From Ottelia alismoides (taxonomy: Eukaryota; Streptophyta; Magnoliopsida; Alismatales; Hydrocharitaceae), in contig JAZKJV010000684.1 in assembly GCA_037367405.1 (NCBI GenBank), positions 496,001-560,000 of the forward strand: a DNA stretch of 64,000 nt. The letters are read 5' to 3'. Below the pieces are notes generated by a model. The model made no database searches. It saw only the letters and a program-made list of their open reading frames with translations, and was not told the origin of the DNA. Below are positions 33,126 through 43,924 of this stretch, piece by piece (the stretch's first letter is position 1; each line of letters begins with the position of its first letter). The translations under genes and the position numbers were made by a program.

Positions 33126-34930
33126 TACCTTAGACGTAACGGGTCATAGCAACGATACCCTTTTTTAGTCCTGGAATACCGACAAAAACGCATTTGACAG
33201 CCCTAGAAGAGAGCTTGTCAATCCCTGGAGACAATTGGTGAACGAACGCAACGGACCCAAAAACATGAGTAAGGGAGAATAACTCCTTGTCAGGAAAGAC
33301 AAGAGAGAAAGGTATATTCTCCCACAACATTGACGAGGGCATGCGGTTAATTAGGTAACATGCAGTAAGAACCGCATCGCCCCAAAACGAGTGCGGAGCA
33401 CAACTCTAGATAAGAAGCGTACGAGTGACATCAAGAAGGTGGCGGTGCTTTCTCTCCGCGACACCATTCTGTTGGGACATGTAAGCACAAGACGTTTGAT
33501 GAAGAATGCCATGGGATGAAAGAAATTGAGATAGAGTATGGGTACAAAATTCAAGGGCATTATCAGCTCGCACAATTTTGACAGAACGGAAAAAAACATT
33601 CTATACTTCTTTAATAAAATTCATGATAGTATTGCCCGCTTTTGATTTATTCTTTAACAGGAAGACCCAAGACAAATGATTGAAATCATCCACAGCAACT
33701 AAATAGAACATGTGTCCCTGATAGGGTTGAGCATTGGGCCGGACTAGCCCGACCCGACCCGTAACCCGACACGTTAGGCCCAGCCCGAACCCAAATCCGT
33801 TTAAATTTGGGTCGGGCTCTGACCCCAAAAACAGAGTCCATTTCTGAAACGGGACGGGTTCGGGCTGAGTAGAGCCGGACCCAAAGCCCGTCCCGGAAAC
33901 CCGACCCGAAACCCAACCAAAGCCCGATCTCAAACCTATATAATATATATAATATATTACTTTAACCCTAATCCCTCATGGCCCACCCCAACCCAATCCC
34001 CCCTCAAACCCTATCTCCACTCTCCAACGATATTACCATGCACCAGCATCTCAATGCTTTGGAAAAAAATAAAATGTATATGAAAAAGTCAAAATTTTTT
34101 GAAGAGAAAAAATCAAACATTTCAAAGTTCTTTTTATCAAAATGCCATAGGGATGTCAAAATTCTTAGATTCATCACAAGTTTTTTTAAAACTAAAGTTT
34201 TTTAAAAAGACATTTCCATATCACCCGTTGAATTAAGAATTTTCAAAAAAAATTAAAAGTTTTTAATGGAAAAAAGTTACTGGGCCAACCGGCCCGTTTA
34301 ACTTCGGGCTGGTTCGGGTCGGGCTGACCCATCCAAAATTTTTTCGAGTCACGGCCCGACCCGAAACCCGAAAAAATAAACGGGATCGGATTCGGGCTGA
34401 TGCCCAGCCTGGCCTGCCCGGCCCGATGCTCAACCCTAGTCTCTAATGATTGTGAACACGACTTGGACCCCAAAACGGACCGATGATGCTTCCCTAACTG
34501 ACAAGCTTCATAGTTGAACGACGAGCAGGGTGAAATTTGAGGAAGGACTTGAGCAGTTTCTGAAACGGAAGATAACCGAAGAGCAGATGCCATAGAATGT
34601 TTGGACCAATCGATACAACTCGCCTTGCTCACGGCCATGCACAATCATGTTTCCTGTGAGAATGTCCTGAAACACAAGAGATGATGGGTCAAATATCCCT
34701 CGACAATGTAAATCATTAGTAATCTGACTAAAACAGTAAATTCATTGAGAAATTAGGAGCATGAAGCACATTCTGCAACTGCATAGAAGGTGTTAAGGCA
34801 ATCTGTCCATGTCCTAATTTGGGAGAATGAGTCCCATCTGCTATAACGACTATCCTTCCTGAGGGAAACTTGCTTGTAGGATGTGAGTTGACGCTTGTCT
34901 CCACACAAATGATGTGTGGCACCTGAATCT
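33126..34930 (-). pseudogene. Copia-2 protease end and integrase, split by a hAT element
   Basis: From the N-terminal side: DGTHSPKLGHGQIALTPSMQ and APNFSMNLL (34728-34922), a zinc-binding remnant ending ACQLGKHHR (about 34490), the 717-bp hAT insertion, then YLVAVDDFNHLSWVFLLKNK with the first catalytic Asp, RADNALEFCTHTLSQFLSSH with the second, QQNGVAERKHRHL with the Glu, and NRMPSSMLWENIPFSLVF. The DDE triad is preserved in sequence, but the reading frame is broken several times. Confidence 0.85.
33722..34438. mobile_element. hAT element, 717 bp, in Copia-2 integrase
   Basis: The ends are TAGGGTTGAGCATTGGGCC and, read inward, TAGGGTTGAGCATCGGGCC. The 8-bp flanks GTCCCTGA (33714-33721) and GTCTCTAA (34439-34446) differ by two transitions. 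The arms are rich in CCCGACCCG/CGGGTCGGG, a common style for plant non-autonomous hAT. The middle is AT-rich without a transposase. Confidence 0.9.
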
Positions 34931-35039
34931 ACAATCCATTATGAGGTACCTGAACCCTGGTAGAAAGTAGAAGTATGAGCGCTACCTGAGGAACTAGCTT
35001 CTGCAATAGCAGCAACGTCCAAGCTGCTCTTTGAAACAG

Positions 35040-36438
35040 GTGAAGGAATACTGGCTGGAGGCATGATATCTCGCAATCGAGACATAAGTTCTTCATACCG
35101 TGGATCTAATTATGGGTGTAGCACCATGATGTTGAATATGTTCTGGTGCATGGGCAGATGCTGGGAAACCATGCTTGGAGTAGCATGTATCTTCTGGCAT
35201 GACCAGTCCGATGACAGTAAGTACAATGTGATCCATGACCACGGCCACCCATACCACGTGGTCCTTGTCCACGAAACTGAGATGAGTTGCCTCTTCCGCC
35301 GAGAGGTCGCCATAACAGAAGTATTCGGCACAGTAGCAGGGCTTGAGATGTTGATTCGGCTCAATCTCCGAAAAGCCTCCTCCATTGGAGGAATGGTAGC
35401 ATCTACCAGAATCTGAGAAGAAGCAGCCTCATATTGTGAGTCAAGAGAGGCTAGAAAGACTCCTACCATTGTGGCGTTCCAATATGTATTCAACTGCTCT
35501 GAAGTAGCTGTGAGAAACATGAAGCTATAAAGCTTCTCAAACATTCCCCGCAAACGCAGTGTAATGAGTATGCAGGGGTCGACCATTTTGCTGTATCGTG
35601 AAGATGTCATGCTGGAGCTGTAGGATTTTTGTCTCATTCTTGGCTTGTGAATACGTGGCAGTAAGAATATCCCACATGGCTTTGGCCAGTGTTGCAATAG
35701 TCAGCCGACTATCCCGAATAGTCGGTCCGACTACGCGGTGCGTGGGGTACCCGACTGAACAGACCTCCAGTCGGGCAATAGTCGGCCCAACCGAATAGTC
35801 GGCCGACTATTCGGCCGACTGACCCGACTATGAGGCCGACTGGAGTTTGACTCTTCGTATTTTTATTTTTTTATTTTCAATTTTCAATATTTTATGGGTT
35901 ACATTTTACAACGGTATTGCCACAAATGTCAAATTCTATATGTCTATTATATTGATTGGTACTTTTATCTTAGAGTCATGTTAAATAATGACCATATATG
36001 TATAAAAATATAAGAATATATGTATTATAAATAATTTTTATATTAAAAAATACAAAACCGAATAATTCCGAATAGTCGCCCGAATATGGATTATTCTCTA
36101 TTCAGTGACCCCTCCGACTGAATACCGAATACTGTCTTCTGCAACACTGTTGGCAGTAGGTTGTTGCAAGACATCATTAGCAATGGCTGGAATCAAAATA
36201 CCAGACAACCAGACCTTGAGCATATGCGTCGTCAGCCTCCCATGAGGCATATAACCATGTCTTCTCCGTTGGCTCGTCCTCGGCAAGAATATGTTTATTA
36301 CCCATCGATTTCATTAGGCTTATGAACTGCATGACTCATAACTCGTAGTTGGACCCATACATCTTCACAATAGGCGCAAGACCTCTGAAGACGCCTGTGG
36401 TGGGGGTAGAGTTCTCTACCTTGCTTTCTGACATGGTG
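35040..36438 (-). pseudogene. Copia-2 gag, split by a hAT element
   Basis: The ATG at about 36438 reads MSESKVEN, as in the other gags. After the hAT insertion come LRGMFEKLYSFMFLTATSEQ, ATMVGVFLASLDSQYEAASS and ILVDATIPPMEEAFRRLSR. The zinc knuckle begins CTYCHRTGH, but its distal part is shifted. Stops and shifts occur throughout. Confidence 0.85.
35687..36149. mobile_element. hAT-like element, 463 bp, in Copia-2 gag
   Basis: The ends are CAGTGTTGCAATAGTC and, read inward, CAGTGTTGCAGAAGAC. Inner arms carry GCCGACTA/TAGTCGG repeats, well known in plant non-autonomous hAT elements. The direct repeat TTGGC (35682-35686, 36150-36154) marks the target; an 8-bp duplication may have been shortened. 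No coding capacity. Confidence 0.8.
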
Positions 36439-36879
36439 ACTGGAGAAAAACTAGGATTGTAGACAAGATAAACTTTAGTATACACTGACATGATGAGGTT
36501 TGGTTGCATGTGTAGACTTACACAACCAAACCCATCAACCTGGAAGCGAGCGAAGGGCCCCTTAGATATGGAACTGCAGAACCCTAGGGGCAGCGGGACC
36601 CTATGGATGGCAGCAAGGCCCTAGCAGCACACAGGGGACCTAGGAACAATGAACTGGAGAAGCCCTAGGGACTAGAATCGGCGCGCACAGGGCCCCAGGA
36701 GGAACGTTGGGGACCGGCCTAGGAGAATGGAGGCTTGGGCGGCTAAGGGGTCGGGCGGCGCAGGGAACCGGGCGGCGCGGGGGACCGGCCTAGGAGCACG
36801 GAGGCCGGGCGACGCACGGAGGCTGAGACCTGGATGGTTAGCTTGGTTCAGTATGAGAGCTCCGGTCTAGGACGGCTGG

Positions 36880-36960
36880 GGCCTATGGGCAAATTACAAC
36901 GATAGACAACAAGAAAGGGAAATAGATAAAAGATACAAGAACATAAAATAAACTTCTACA
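36880..36960 (-). repeat. Copia-2 5' LTR, truncated
   Basis: Only the first 80 bp (as read on the minus strand) match the 3' LTR, from TGTAGAAG to GCCCATAGGCC. The sequence then jumps into a leader with CCTAGACCGGAGCTC, so the rest of the LTR and the primer-binding site are deleted. 36560-36860 is a GC-rich leader. Confidence 0.8.
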
Positions 36961-36965
36961 ATTTC

Positions 36966-39059
36966 CCTATTTTTTTCTACAGGGGACTTTTGGGATCTGC
37001 TTAGTGGTGAGCTGCTGGAGGTTTTGGATGAATTTTGTCGGTGTAATGCGGGGGTTCGAACGGATTAACAAGACGCTTATTTTTCTTCTTCCGAAACGGG
37101 AGGTTGCAACTGCGATCGAAGATTCAGACCCATTGCTTTCTCTAATGGAATTTACCTCATTGTTGCGAAGGTCTTCGCAACTCGCCTTAGCAGGGTTCTA
37201 CACACGTGGTTTCTCCTATGAAGTCTGCGTTCATCCCGGGCAGACAAATTGCAGACAGCCTAGTTTTGGGCCTGGCTTCAGAGATTATTTCTGATTGCAA
37301 GCGTAATGAGGCATGCTTTTTTATGGAAGGTTGACTTTGCTAAGGCATACGACACTCTGGATTGGAAGTTCCTCTGGTGCGCCTTGTATAGGAAAGGATT
37401 CCCAGATGTTTGGATTTTTTGGATGAAGCATTGCATCACCACAACATCTTTATCTGTGTTGATCAATGGCCGTCCTGAGGGGGGTTTCTGTCAGTCGCAG
37501 AGGGTGGTAAGACAGGGTTGCCCTCTTGCGCCACTGCTTTTCGTGTTGGCGACTGACGTTCTCGCTTGTATGATAGATCGTGCTCAAAGTTTTGGCTTGT
37601 TCATGGGATACAAGTGTGGGGATATGTGTATCCCACTGCTGTAGTATGCGAACGACACCATACTTTTTGTTGAGGGTGGTTCTACTGAGGCTGGGGAACT
37701 GGCCCTCGCGCTGGAAATCTTTGGTGAGCTTTCGGGGCTGGGTTTGAATCTTGACAAGTCTACCATTGTCACTTTTGGCATGTCTAATGTGGAGGCCAGT
37801 GCTTGCAGGGTTACGCTAGCCACGGCCTATGGCAACCTCCCCATCCGCTATCTTGCCCCCCCCCTCTCTTCGAGTAGAGTTAAATTGTCGGATTGGCTTC
37901 CTATTGTGGAAAAGATGGAAAGAAAACTGTCAGGATGAAAGGCGTCTCTTCTGTCGAGGGTGGCCGGTTGGTGTTGGTTAAGGCAGTTCTTTGCAGCATA
38001 AATGTGTTCTTTTCATCATGCCTCCTGTCGATGGGCATTAGAAATCGGTTGGAACGGTTCATGCGGAAGTTCTTGTAGAGAGGCAGTGGCCAGGAAAGGA
38101 AAGGTATGCACTTGGTTTGTGCCTAAATCTTGTGGCGGGTTTGGTGTTCTGAGGATGGAGGCGTTCAATGAAGATCTCTTAGTGAAATGGGCGAGCTGGA
38201 TCTGGGGTAAGCACGATAGCTTGTGCTGCAAGATCATTCGGAGCATTTACAACGTGCCTTTGGCGAGGCCTATGCATTGGAGGAGGGGGACTCATCTGTC
38301 CTCCTTTTGGGCAGGGAGTTTTGTGGATTCTTCCCCGCTTTGGTGAATTCTTCAGACCAGTAATAGGGGACGGCTCTTCTTTTCGCTTCTGGTTGGATGA
38401 TTGGACGGGTGGTGGCTTGCCTTGATACGTGGTTCCCTCGCCTTATTGCCTTGGCTTCCAATGCTGACGCATCTCTATATGAGGTTTGGCCCAATGGTAA
38501 CTGGATGCCGACGTTTCTCTGACCAGCGTCTGGAGGACTTTCTTCGTCTGCTGGACTCGTTGGGTCAGGCTACCAGGCCCTCTTCTGGTCCTGATCACTG
38601 GGTTTGGAAGGATGGATCTTTTTCCGTTAGGAATGCGTATGGGGCTATTTCTCGGCCACCGTCCATGTTGTCTGATGATGTCATAAGGGATTGCAATTTT
38701 GTTTGGTCGTTGCATCTCCCAGAAAGGATTGATTCCTTCTTGTGGCTCTTTCGGACGAAGTGACTCACGACGAGGGACCGTTGTGCTAAGATTTTCGCCA
38801 CGGTGTCGGACTGTTGCTTTTTTTGTGGTATCGTGGTTGAGTCCCTTGGATCATCTATTTTTCCTCTGTCATGTTTCCTCGTCGATCTGGGATACTGTGG
38901 GTTTGAATTGGATGAGTGCGCGTTCATTTATCAGCTTCTAAGAATCTTTGCGGGATGCGCGGAGTAGGCCCAGAAGAGGACTCGCGACTCCCGTGGTTGT
39001 CACTTGGGCGGTTTGGTTGGCCCGCAATGATGGCCTTTTCTCGAGCCAGTGTTTTTACC
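36966..39059 (+). pseudogene. LINE-2 RT and C-terminal region, right of Copia-2
   Basis: RT blocks: VDFAKAYDTLDWKFLWCALY, VVRQGCPLAPLLFVLATDVL, then a stop and YANDTILFVEGG in place of the usual QYADDT; both changes are single transitions. SGLGLNLDKSTIV follows. The later region has the zf-RVT type stretch LPERIDSFLWLFRTK, stop, LTTRDRCAKIF and, near the end, WAVWLARNDGLFSSQCFY. The catalytic Asp to Asn change plus several stops abolish activity. Confidence 0.9.
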
Positions 39060-39199
39060 TTTTTTTCTGAGGCCTAAAAAAAGGGGGGAGACACTCATCG
39101 GTGTTCGCCCAATTGATTAAAACGAGTATAGAGTAAACAGGCGGTTTACAAAGCGAAATAAAAAGGAGCCATACAGAGAGCCAAAGCATCACCCACTCC
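39060..39199 (-). mobile_element. LINE scrap, 3' end only, inside LINE-2
   Basis: 140 bp starting with a T-run and CTGAGGCCTAAAAAAAGG, GGGGAGACACTCATCGGTG and TTCGCCC, matching the 3' end of LINE-3 on the minus strand. It interrupts the LINE-2 frame SQCFY/QNV. The short direct repeat TTTACC/TCTACC is the probable remnant of the target duplication. Confidence 0.7.
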
Positions 39200-39600
39200 T
39201 CTACCAAAATGTTCCGTTATAAGCGTCTGGTTGACTCGTGTATCATGTAAGATGTATTTTTTTATTAAATTGTCTTCTTTTTTTAATAAAATTGGGGTGG
39301 GCACCTATGCGTGATACCCCCCTTCTTTGAGGATCAAAAAATATCTTGAATGATATTAATATATGAAAAAAGGACAGAAAATAGCTTTTTGAGCCATTTC
39401 TGGCATTTACACTGATATAGTCGATACATCGGCGATATATCTCAATATATCCTTTTCTAAGCAGACCGATACGATATCGATATCGATATTTCCTACATTG
39501 GCTATGAGTTTGCACACACTACTAGTTTCATGTATGATCGTGTAAACAAACTCAGATCGTTCTACACCACCAGTTGCGTCCTTCTCGAGATGTCTCATCA

Positions 39601-39693
39601 TGTTAGAGAATAAGGTCGAGAATGCTTCATGGAGCAATATAACATGTGGGCATGCATTTGGCTATCTGGTACCCTTACCACAAAGATAGTCAT
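39601..39693 (+). pseudogene. Copia-A unit 2: truncated gag with internal deletion
   Basis: The start (ATGTTAGAGAATAAGGTCGA, 39601 onward) corresponds to MSENKV with a substitution, then about 150 bp present in unit 3 is missing and the frame resumes at GAATGCTTCATGGAGCAA. It ends at AAAGATAGTCAT, exactly where LTR-A3 starts. The leader of this unit resumes at 39501 after hAT-D1. Confidence 0.75.
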
Positions 39694-39994
39694 TGCATTA
39701 TAGGAATATATATTAATGTGCAGCAAACCCAACATCAATACATCAATTTCTTTTATTCAAGATGGTCGGGAATATCATTGATTCTTCTCGATGAAACATG
39801 AATTACAAGATCAAATACATAGTCCCCACTCACACCACCTCTCTCATACTAGGCAAAACATATTGTTGAGAGTTATTTGTATTGATCTATTTCTTATTTA
39901 TTTATTATATAATTTACCTTCTAGGGTTTATCCTCTCTATATAAAAGAGCCATATGACCTAATGAATCATTAATTTTTTTCAATTTTCTCTGCA
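39694..39994 (+). repeat. LTR-A3
   Basis: 301 bp, TGCATTATAGGAATATATAT to TTTTCTCTGCA, with TATA-like CTCTCTATATAAAAGAG at about 39932. The primer-binding site TGGTATCAGAGCGA starts at 39995. It is the best preserved LTR of the array. Confidence 0.85.
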
Positions 39995-40494
39995 TGGTAT
40001 CAGAGCGATAATCCAAGACTTGGAGCCCTGATACCCACTAAACCCAACCCTGCCTACCATCCATCTCTTTGTTTTCTCGTCGTTACGTACTGCACGAGGC
40101 TCTCCACCAAGCAACATCGTCCTTACCACCAGGTCACTGCCACCGTCTCCAGTGGTATCTGTTGCCAACCACTCTCATCACCCAATGGCACCGTGGTTGT
40201 CGACAAGCGTGGTTGTGATGCCGTGATGACTCACAGAGTATCGTAGCATGCTCTCAGGTTGCATATCAGCCCTCCTTGCATGCCCTAGGCTTCTTAACGG
40301 TCTGACTTTGATGTTACCAATGTGATTTCAGATCTCTAAATTCGTTTGAAGGGTTCCTTAGGGCGCCTCTGGAGTTGATGGGAATGGTTGTGCTTTGAGT
40401 TTGTACGCACAACTAGTTTCCCATATGATCGTGTAAACAAACTCAAATCGTTCTAAACCCCCAGTTGTGTCCTTCCCGAGATCCGTCCATCGTC

Positions 40495-40743
40495 ATGTCA
40501 GAGAACAAGGTCGATGTACCATCCTCCAAACCTTTAAATGCCCAGCACCCATCATCAAGATGGATAGGACTAAATATAAACTATGGGCCAAGCAGTTTAC
40601 GAATACTATGGAGAGCAACAATAAGGAGTACATACTGATGCAACCTAAGCATAGCGACAAGATTGGGATGAATGCTTCATGGAGCAAGATAACACATGGG
40701 CACGTGTTTGGTTATCTAGTACCCTTACCACAAAGATAGTCAT
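40495..40743 (+). pseudogene. Copia-A unit 3: truncated gag
   Basis: ATG at 40495 (MSENKVDVPSS, then a shift; frame 40467-40739 reads TFKCPAPIIKMDRTKYKLWA and KQFTNTMESNNKEYILMQPK). The similarity to Copia-1 gag residues 12-85 is clear. It ends at AAAGATAGTCAT before LTR-A4, giving only the N-terminal third of gag. Confidence 0.85.
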
Positions 40744-41041
40744 TGCACTATAGGAATATATATTAATGTGCAGCAAACCTAGCATTAAAACACCAATTTA
40801 TGTGATTCGAGATGGTCAAGAATGCCATTGATTCTTCTCGTTGAAATATGAAGTACAAGATCTGATACATTGGCCCCACTCACACCACCTCTCTCATACT
40901 AGGCAAACCATGTGGTTGAGAGGTATTTGTATTGATCTATTCTTAGTTGTTTCTTATATAATTTACACTCTAGAGTTGCTCCTCTCTATATAAAAAGCCA
41001 TATAGCCTCATGAATCATTAATATTTTCAATTTTCTCTGCA
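40744..41041 (+). repeat. LTR-A4
   Basis: 298 bp, TGCACTATAGGAATATATAT to TTTTCTCTGCA. The primer site is slightly altered (TGGTATCATGAGGG). It differs from LTR-A3 by scattered substitutions and small indels, about 15% by eye, so the units are old or were diverged before they were joined. Confidence 0.85.
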
Positions 41042-41540
41042 TGGTATCATGAGGGACGATCCTAGTCCGGAGCCCTAATACCCCCTAAACCTAACCCCAC
41101 CTACTGTCCATCTCTCCTCTCTCTCGTCATTGCCCACCGCACGAGGCTCTCCACCAAGCCACGGCGTCGTTACCACTAGGCCACGACCACCGTCTTCAGC
41201 GGTCTCCGCTGCCAAGCACTCTTACTGCCCAGTGGCACTGTGGTGGCCGTCAAGCGTAGTTGCGATGCTGTGAGGACTCACCGAGTGTTGTAGCATGCTC
41301 ACGGGTCGCATATCGTCCCTCTTTACATGCCCTAGGCCTATGAACAGACTGATTTTGATGTTACCAATGTGATTTCAGGTCTCTAAATCCACCTGAAGGG
41401 TTCTTTGGAGCGCTTTCGGAGTTGATGGGAACAGTTATGCTCTGAGTTTGCATACACAACCGGTTTCCTATATGATCATGTAAACAAACTCAAATTGTTC
41501 CACACGTCCAATTGCGTCCCCGAGATCCGTCCATCGTCAT

Positions 41541-43230
41541 CTTCCGGACCTTTAATGCATGACACCCACCATCAAGATGGAAGGGAGTAACTACTAAACT
41601 ATGGGCCATGCAATTCATGAGTATTATGGAAAGCAACAACAAGGAGTACATACTGACGCAACCTAAGCCTAACGACAAGACTATGATGAATGCTTAATGG
41701 AGCAAGATAACATATGGGCACGTGTTTGGCTATCTGGTACCCTTACCACAAAGATAGCCAACAACTTCTCCATCAACCCACTGCTGAGGCAATATGGGAC
41801 ATTCTCGTCACAATATATTCTCAAGGGAGGGATGAGATGAAGATTTTACAACTTCACTCTGACTTCTTCACCGCCAAGCAAAATGGTCATCCTCTCCATG
41901 CATTCTACCCCCAGATCAGTTTGATGTTCAAGAAACTTTAAAGCTTCATACCTCTGAATGTTACCACCAAGCAATAGATGGCATATAGGAATGTCACGAT
42001 GGTAGGCATATTTCTTGCGGCACTTGATCATAGTATGATGCCGCATGCAGCCAACTTCTCACATGTGACTTTATACCTTCCAATGGAGGAGGCCTACGAT
42101 CGACTAAGCAGGATCTTGGTGCCTCCTGCAGCTACTCCTCATACCTCCTTTGCGATGGATGCATCTCGAGGTTGTGGTGTTCGTGGTAGAGGAGGTGGAC
42201 GACCTCGTCAGCAATGCACACTACTACCATTTCGGGCACTTTTAGGATACAAGCTACCATAAGCATGGTCACAATGCGTCTGCTTGAGTTGTCGAGCTGG
42301 TTGAGCCTATTACCACTTATGTTGATCAGAAGCTCAACAATCTAGTCTCCTGTCTAAGGGAGATTATGACTCCTTCTACAAGCCATGTTATTGCCCCTTC
42401 AGGCTCATATGATGTCACAACCTCTGCCAGTACCTCAGGTACAACTTATGCACTTACTAGTTGTTACAGGACGAACATTTCAGAGTGGATCATGGACTCC
42501 GGAGAGTCTCATTATCTCTACAAAGACATAGTATGGTTCACTTCCTACAGTTCAGTTCACTCTGGTAAATATGTATCCATTGCAAATGGGACACATTCTC
42601 CTACTATATAATAGGGAGAGATTCATTTGACATCGCCCACATGTCTGTGAATGTGTTACATATACGTGATTTTTCTATGAACTTATTATCTATCACTCAT
42701 ATTATCAAGCATCTGAATTGTCATGTCATATTTGACCATCTTCTCTTGTTATACATTCATGAGCGAGGTGGTTGGATGTGGTCGTAAGCAAGGGAATCTG
42801 TACAAATTAGTCCAGTCTCCTTATGCAGGCAGATCTTCCATTCCCACTGGATCAAGTTCTCCATACATGAGGTATCTTTGATTTGGGCATATACCCAGTA
42901 GAAGTTGTGTAGAGTCCTCCCGCCAATTCCTTCTTAATCCACTTTTTAGTGTTGCCAGCTTGGGAAGCATCATCGTACCATCTTTCCTAGACGTAAGTCG
43001 TAGTAGTAGTTATTTATTTAAATCAGTGCATTTTAATATATGGAGTCTCATTTGTATTACCGATCACCAAGGGCATAATATCAATTTAGTTGTTGTCAAT
43101 GATTTTTTTAGACTTTCTTGGGTCAAACCATCTCAACCAATCAAGGTGCTTCCTTACAGATCAAGCCTAATGCATTTGCTTCGAGGTTAAAACAGATGGT
43201 CTCGCCTAAGGGGTACACATCGAGTACCTC
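41541..43230 (+). pseudogene. Copia-A unit 4: gag, protease, integrase start, then truncated
   Basis: The ATG is lost (CGTCATCTTCC for CGTCATGTCAG). Unlike the other units, gag continues past the AAGATAGCCAA point: QLLHQPTAEAIWDILVTIYS, YRNVTMVGIFLAALD, and LPMEEAYDRLSRILVP. A protease motif follows, WIMDSGESHYLY, and then traces of ISMNLLSI-type and integrase sequence to about 43200. No RT is found. This unit shows what the others have lost. Confidence 0.8.
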
Positions 43231-43795
43231 AAGGTACGTTTTTTCAAACATTTGACATGCCACTCTCCATCATTTGAGGTTCCCTATTTACACTATCTAT
43301 GTTAACTCCTCCCCTCTCATGGGGGAGGTCATGTAATATTGAAATATTGGGCTAGTTTGATGTACCAGAACCCCCACTTGACCAAGGACTGGTCTTAAAA
43401 TGCAAAGATACCTCGTAAAGATCTTATCTTATGTGTTTTTTTATCATCTATTCCCATCATTTGGACATGTCGAGCTTCATAAAACGACAACTCCACATCA
43501 CATCCATCACTGTGTTTTATAAGTTTTATGTGTTTTATAAGTTTTAAGACGATGAATGTTGATTATAGAAGTAATGAGAATCGAGGATTGTAATTTAAGT
43601 GTACCTAGAGAATCCAAGGAAGATGTATCCCGAGTACTTCAATCTTTTTGTAATTTTGTAATTCAAAAAGTTACTGATCTTTTTTGGCATGGGTAATCGG
43701 TGCAAGCCTAGTTGCATAATAAATTAACAATGAAATTAAATGACTGATATTTAATCAATTACACTTGAGATTATGGTAATACAAAGTATGTGTCA
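43231..43795. other. Unassigned DNA
   Basis: I see nothing definable here: no frame longer than short scraps, no terminal repeats. It lies between the broken end of Copia-A and a fragment of LTR-B. Confidence 0.4.
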
Positions 43796-43924
43796 TACGT
43801 AGAGATGGGTAATTGACCCCTCTAGGGTCTGATTACCACATCCACAGGTTTAGTCTCACATCTACTGTGAGTGGAACTTGGTCAGTTGGTCTTACTGGTG
43901 AGGTTATATAAATAGTCCCATACA
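43796..43924 (+). repeat. LTR-B fragment
   Basis: ACGTAGAGATGGGTAATTGA, TTAGTCTCACATCTACTGTG and GAGGTTATATAAATAG follow LTR-B of the LARD in order, at lower identity. The rest of the LTR is absent because Copia-4 begins at 43925. Confidence 0.6.

Larger units (their letters stand above)
30995..36960 (-). mobile_element. Copia-2, Ty1/copia retrotransposon in LINE-2, defective
   Basis: Minus-strand element. Its 3' LTR is complete (143 bp, 30995-31137); its 5' LTR is reduced to the outer 80 bp (36880-36960). The polypurine tract GAGGGGGAG adjoins the 3' LTR. The 5-bp flanks are GTTTC (30990-30994) and ATTTC (36961-36965). Gag, protease, integrase, RT and RNase H follow in order with many stops and shifts. 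Two hAT elements sit inside it, one in integrase and one in gag. It is clearly related to Copia-1 and Copia-4. Confidence 0.9.
27841..39340 (+). mobile_element. LINE-2, L1-type LINE holding Copia-2
   Basis: A 14-bp duplication, ATATATTGGATGAT (27827-27840) and ATATCTTGAATGAT (39341-39354), flanks it, 12 of 14 matching; the right copy follows a short A-run. Without Copia-2 (30995-36960) and a 140-bp LINE scrap (39060-39199) it is about 5.4 kb, close to full length for a plant L1. It carries ORF1 with zinc knuckles, then endonuclease, RT and a zf-RVT/C-terminal region. The 3' end TTGGGGTGGGCACCTATGCG is shared in pattern with LINE-3, -4 and -6. Many stops make it defective. Confidence 0.9.
26255..39500. 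mobile_element. hAT-D1: hAT element, own length about 1.7 kb, holding LINE-2 and a MITE
   Basis: The flanks in the Copia-A leader carry an 8-bp duplication, GCTCTGAG (26247-26254) and GCTATGAG (39501-39508). The ends CATAGTAGG and, read inward from the right, CAATGTAGG form a weak TIR. Subterminal regions are full of CGATATATCGG and ATATCGATATCG. With LINE-2 (27841-39340 plus its duplication) and the MITE at about 26490-26785 removed, only about 1.4 kb remains, without a transposase. It aligns piecewise with hAT-D2 (57540-61239), for example TTTCACTACTTATTTTGCTA at 26827 and 57760, and GTCTGRTAGGGTATGGTG at 26958 and 60586. Confidence 0.8.
11071..43230 (+). mobile_element. Copia-A: four-unit head-to-tail array, interrupted by large insertions
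   Basis: With later insertions removed, four successive units remain: LTR-A1 (11071-11147 plus 19145-19370), leader and gag'; LTR-A2 (25557), leader and gag'; LTR-A3 (39694), leader and gag'; LTR-A4 (40744), leader, gag, protease and integrase start. In the first three units gag stops at the same point, after an AAGATAGYCAT-like sequence (ACTAGCCAT in unit 1), and the next LTR, TGCACTATAGG, follows directly with no polypurine tract. A unit is about 1.05 kb. Each LTR begins TG and ends TCTGCA or a variant, and each leader starts with a primer-binding site like TGGTATCAGAGC or a decayed copy. The fourth unit runs on into pol and then breaks off. The array is defective. Confidence 0.75.
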
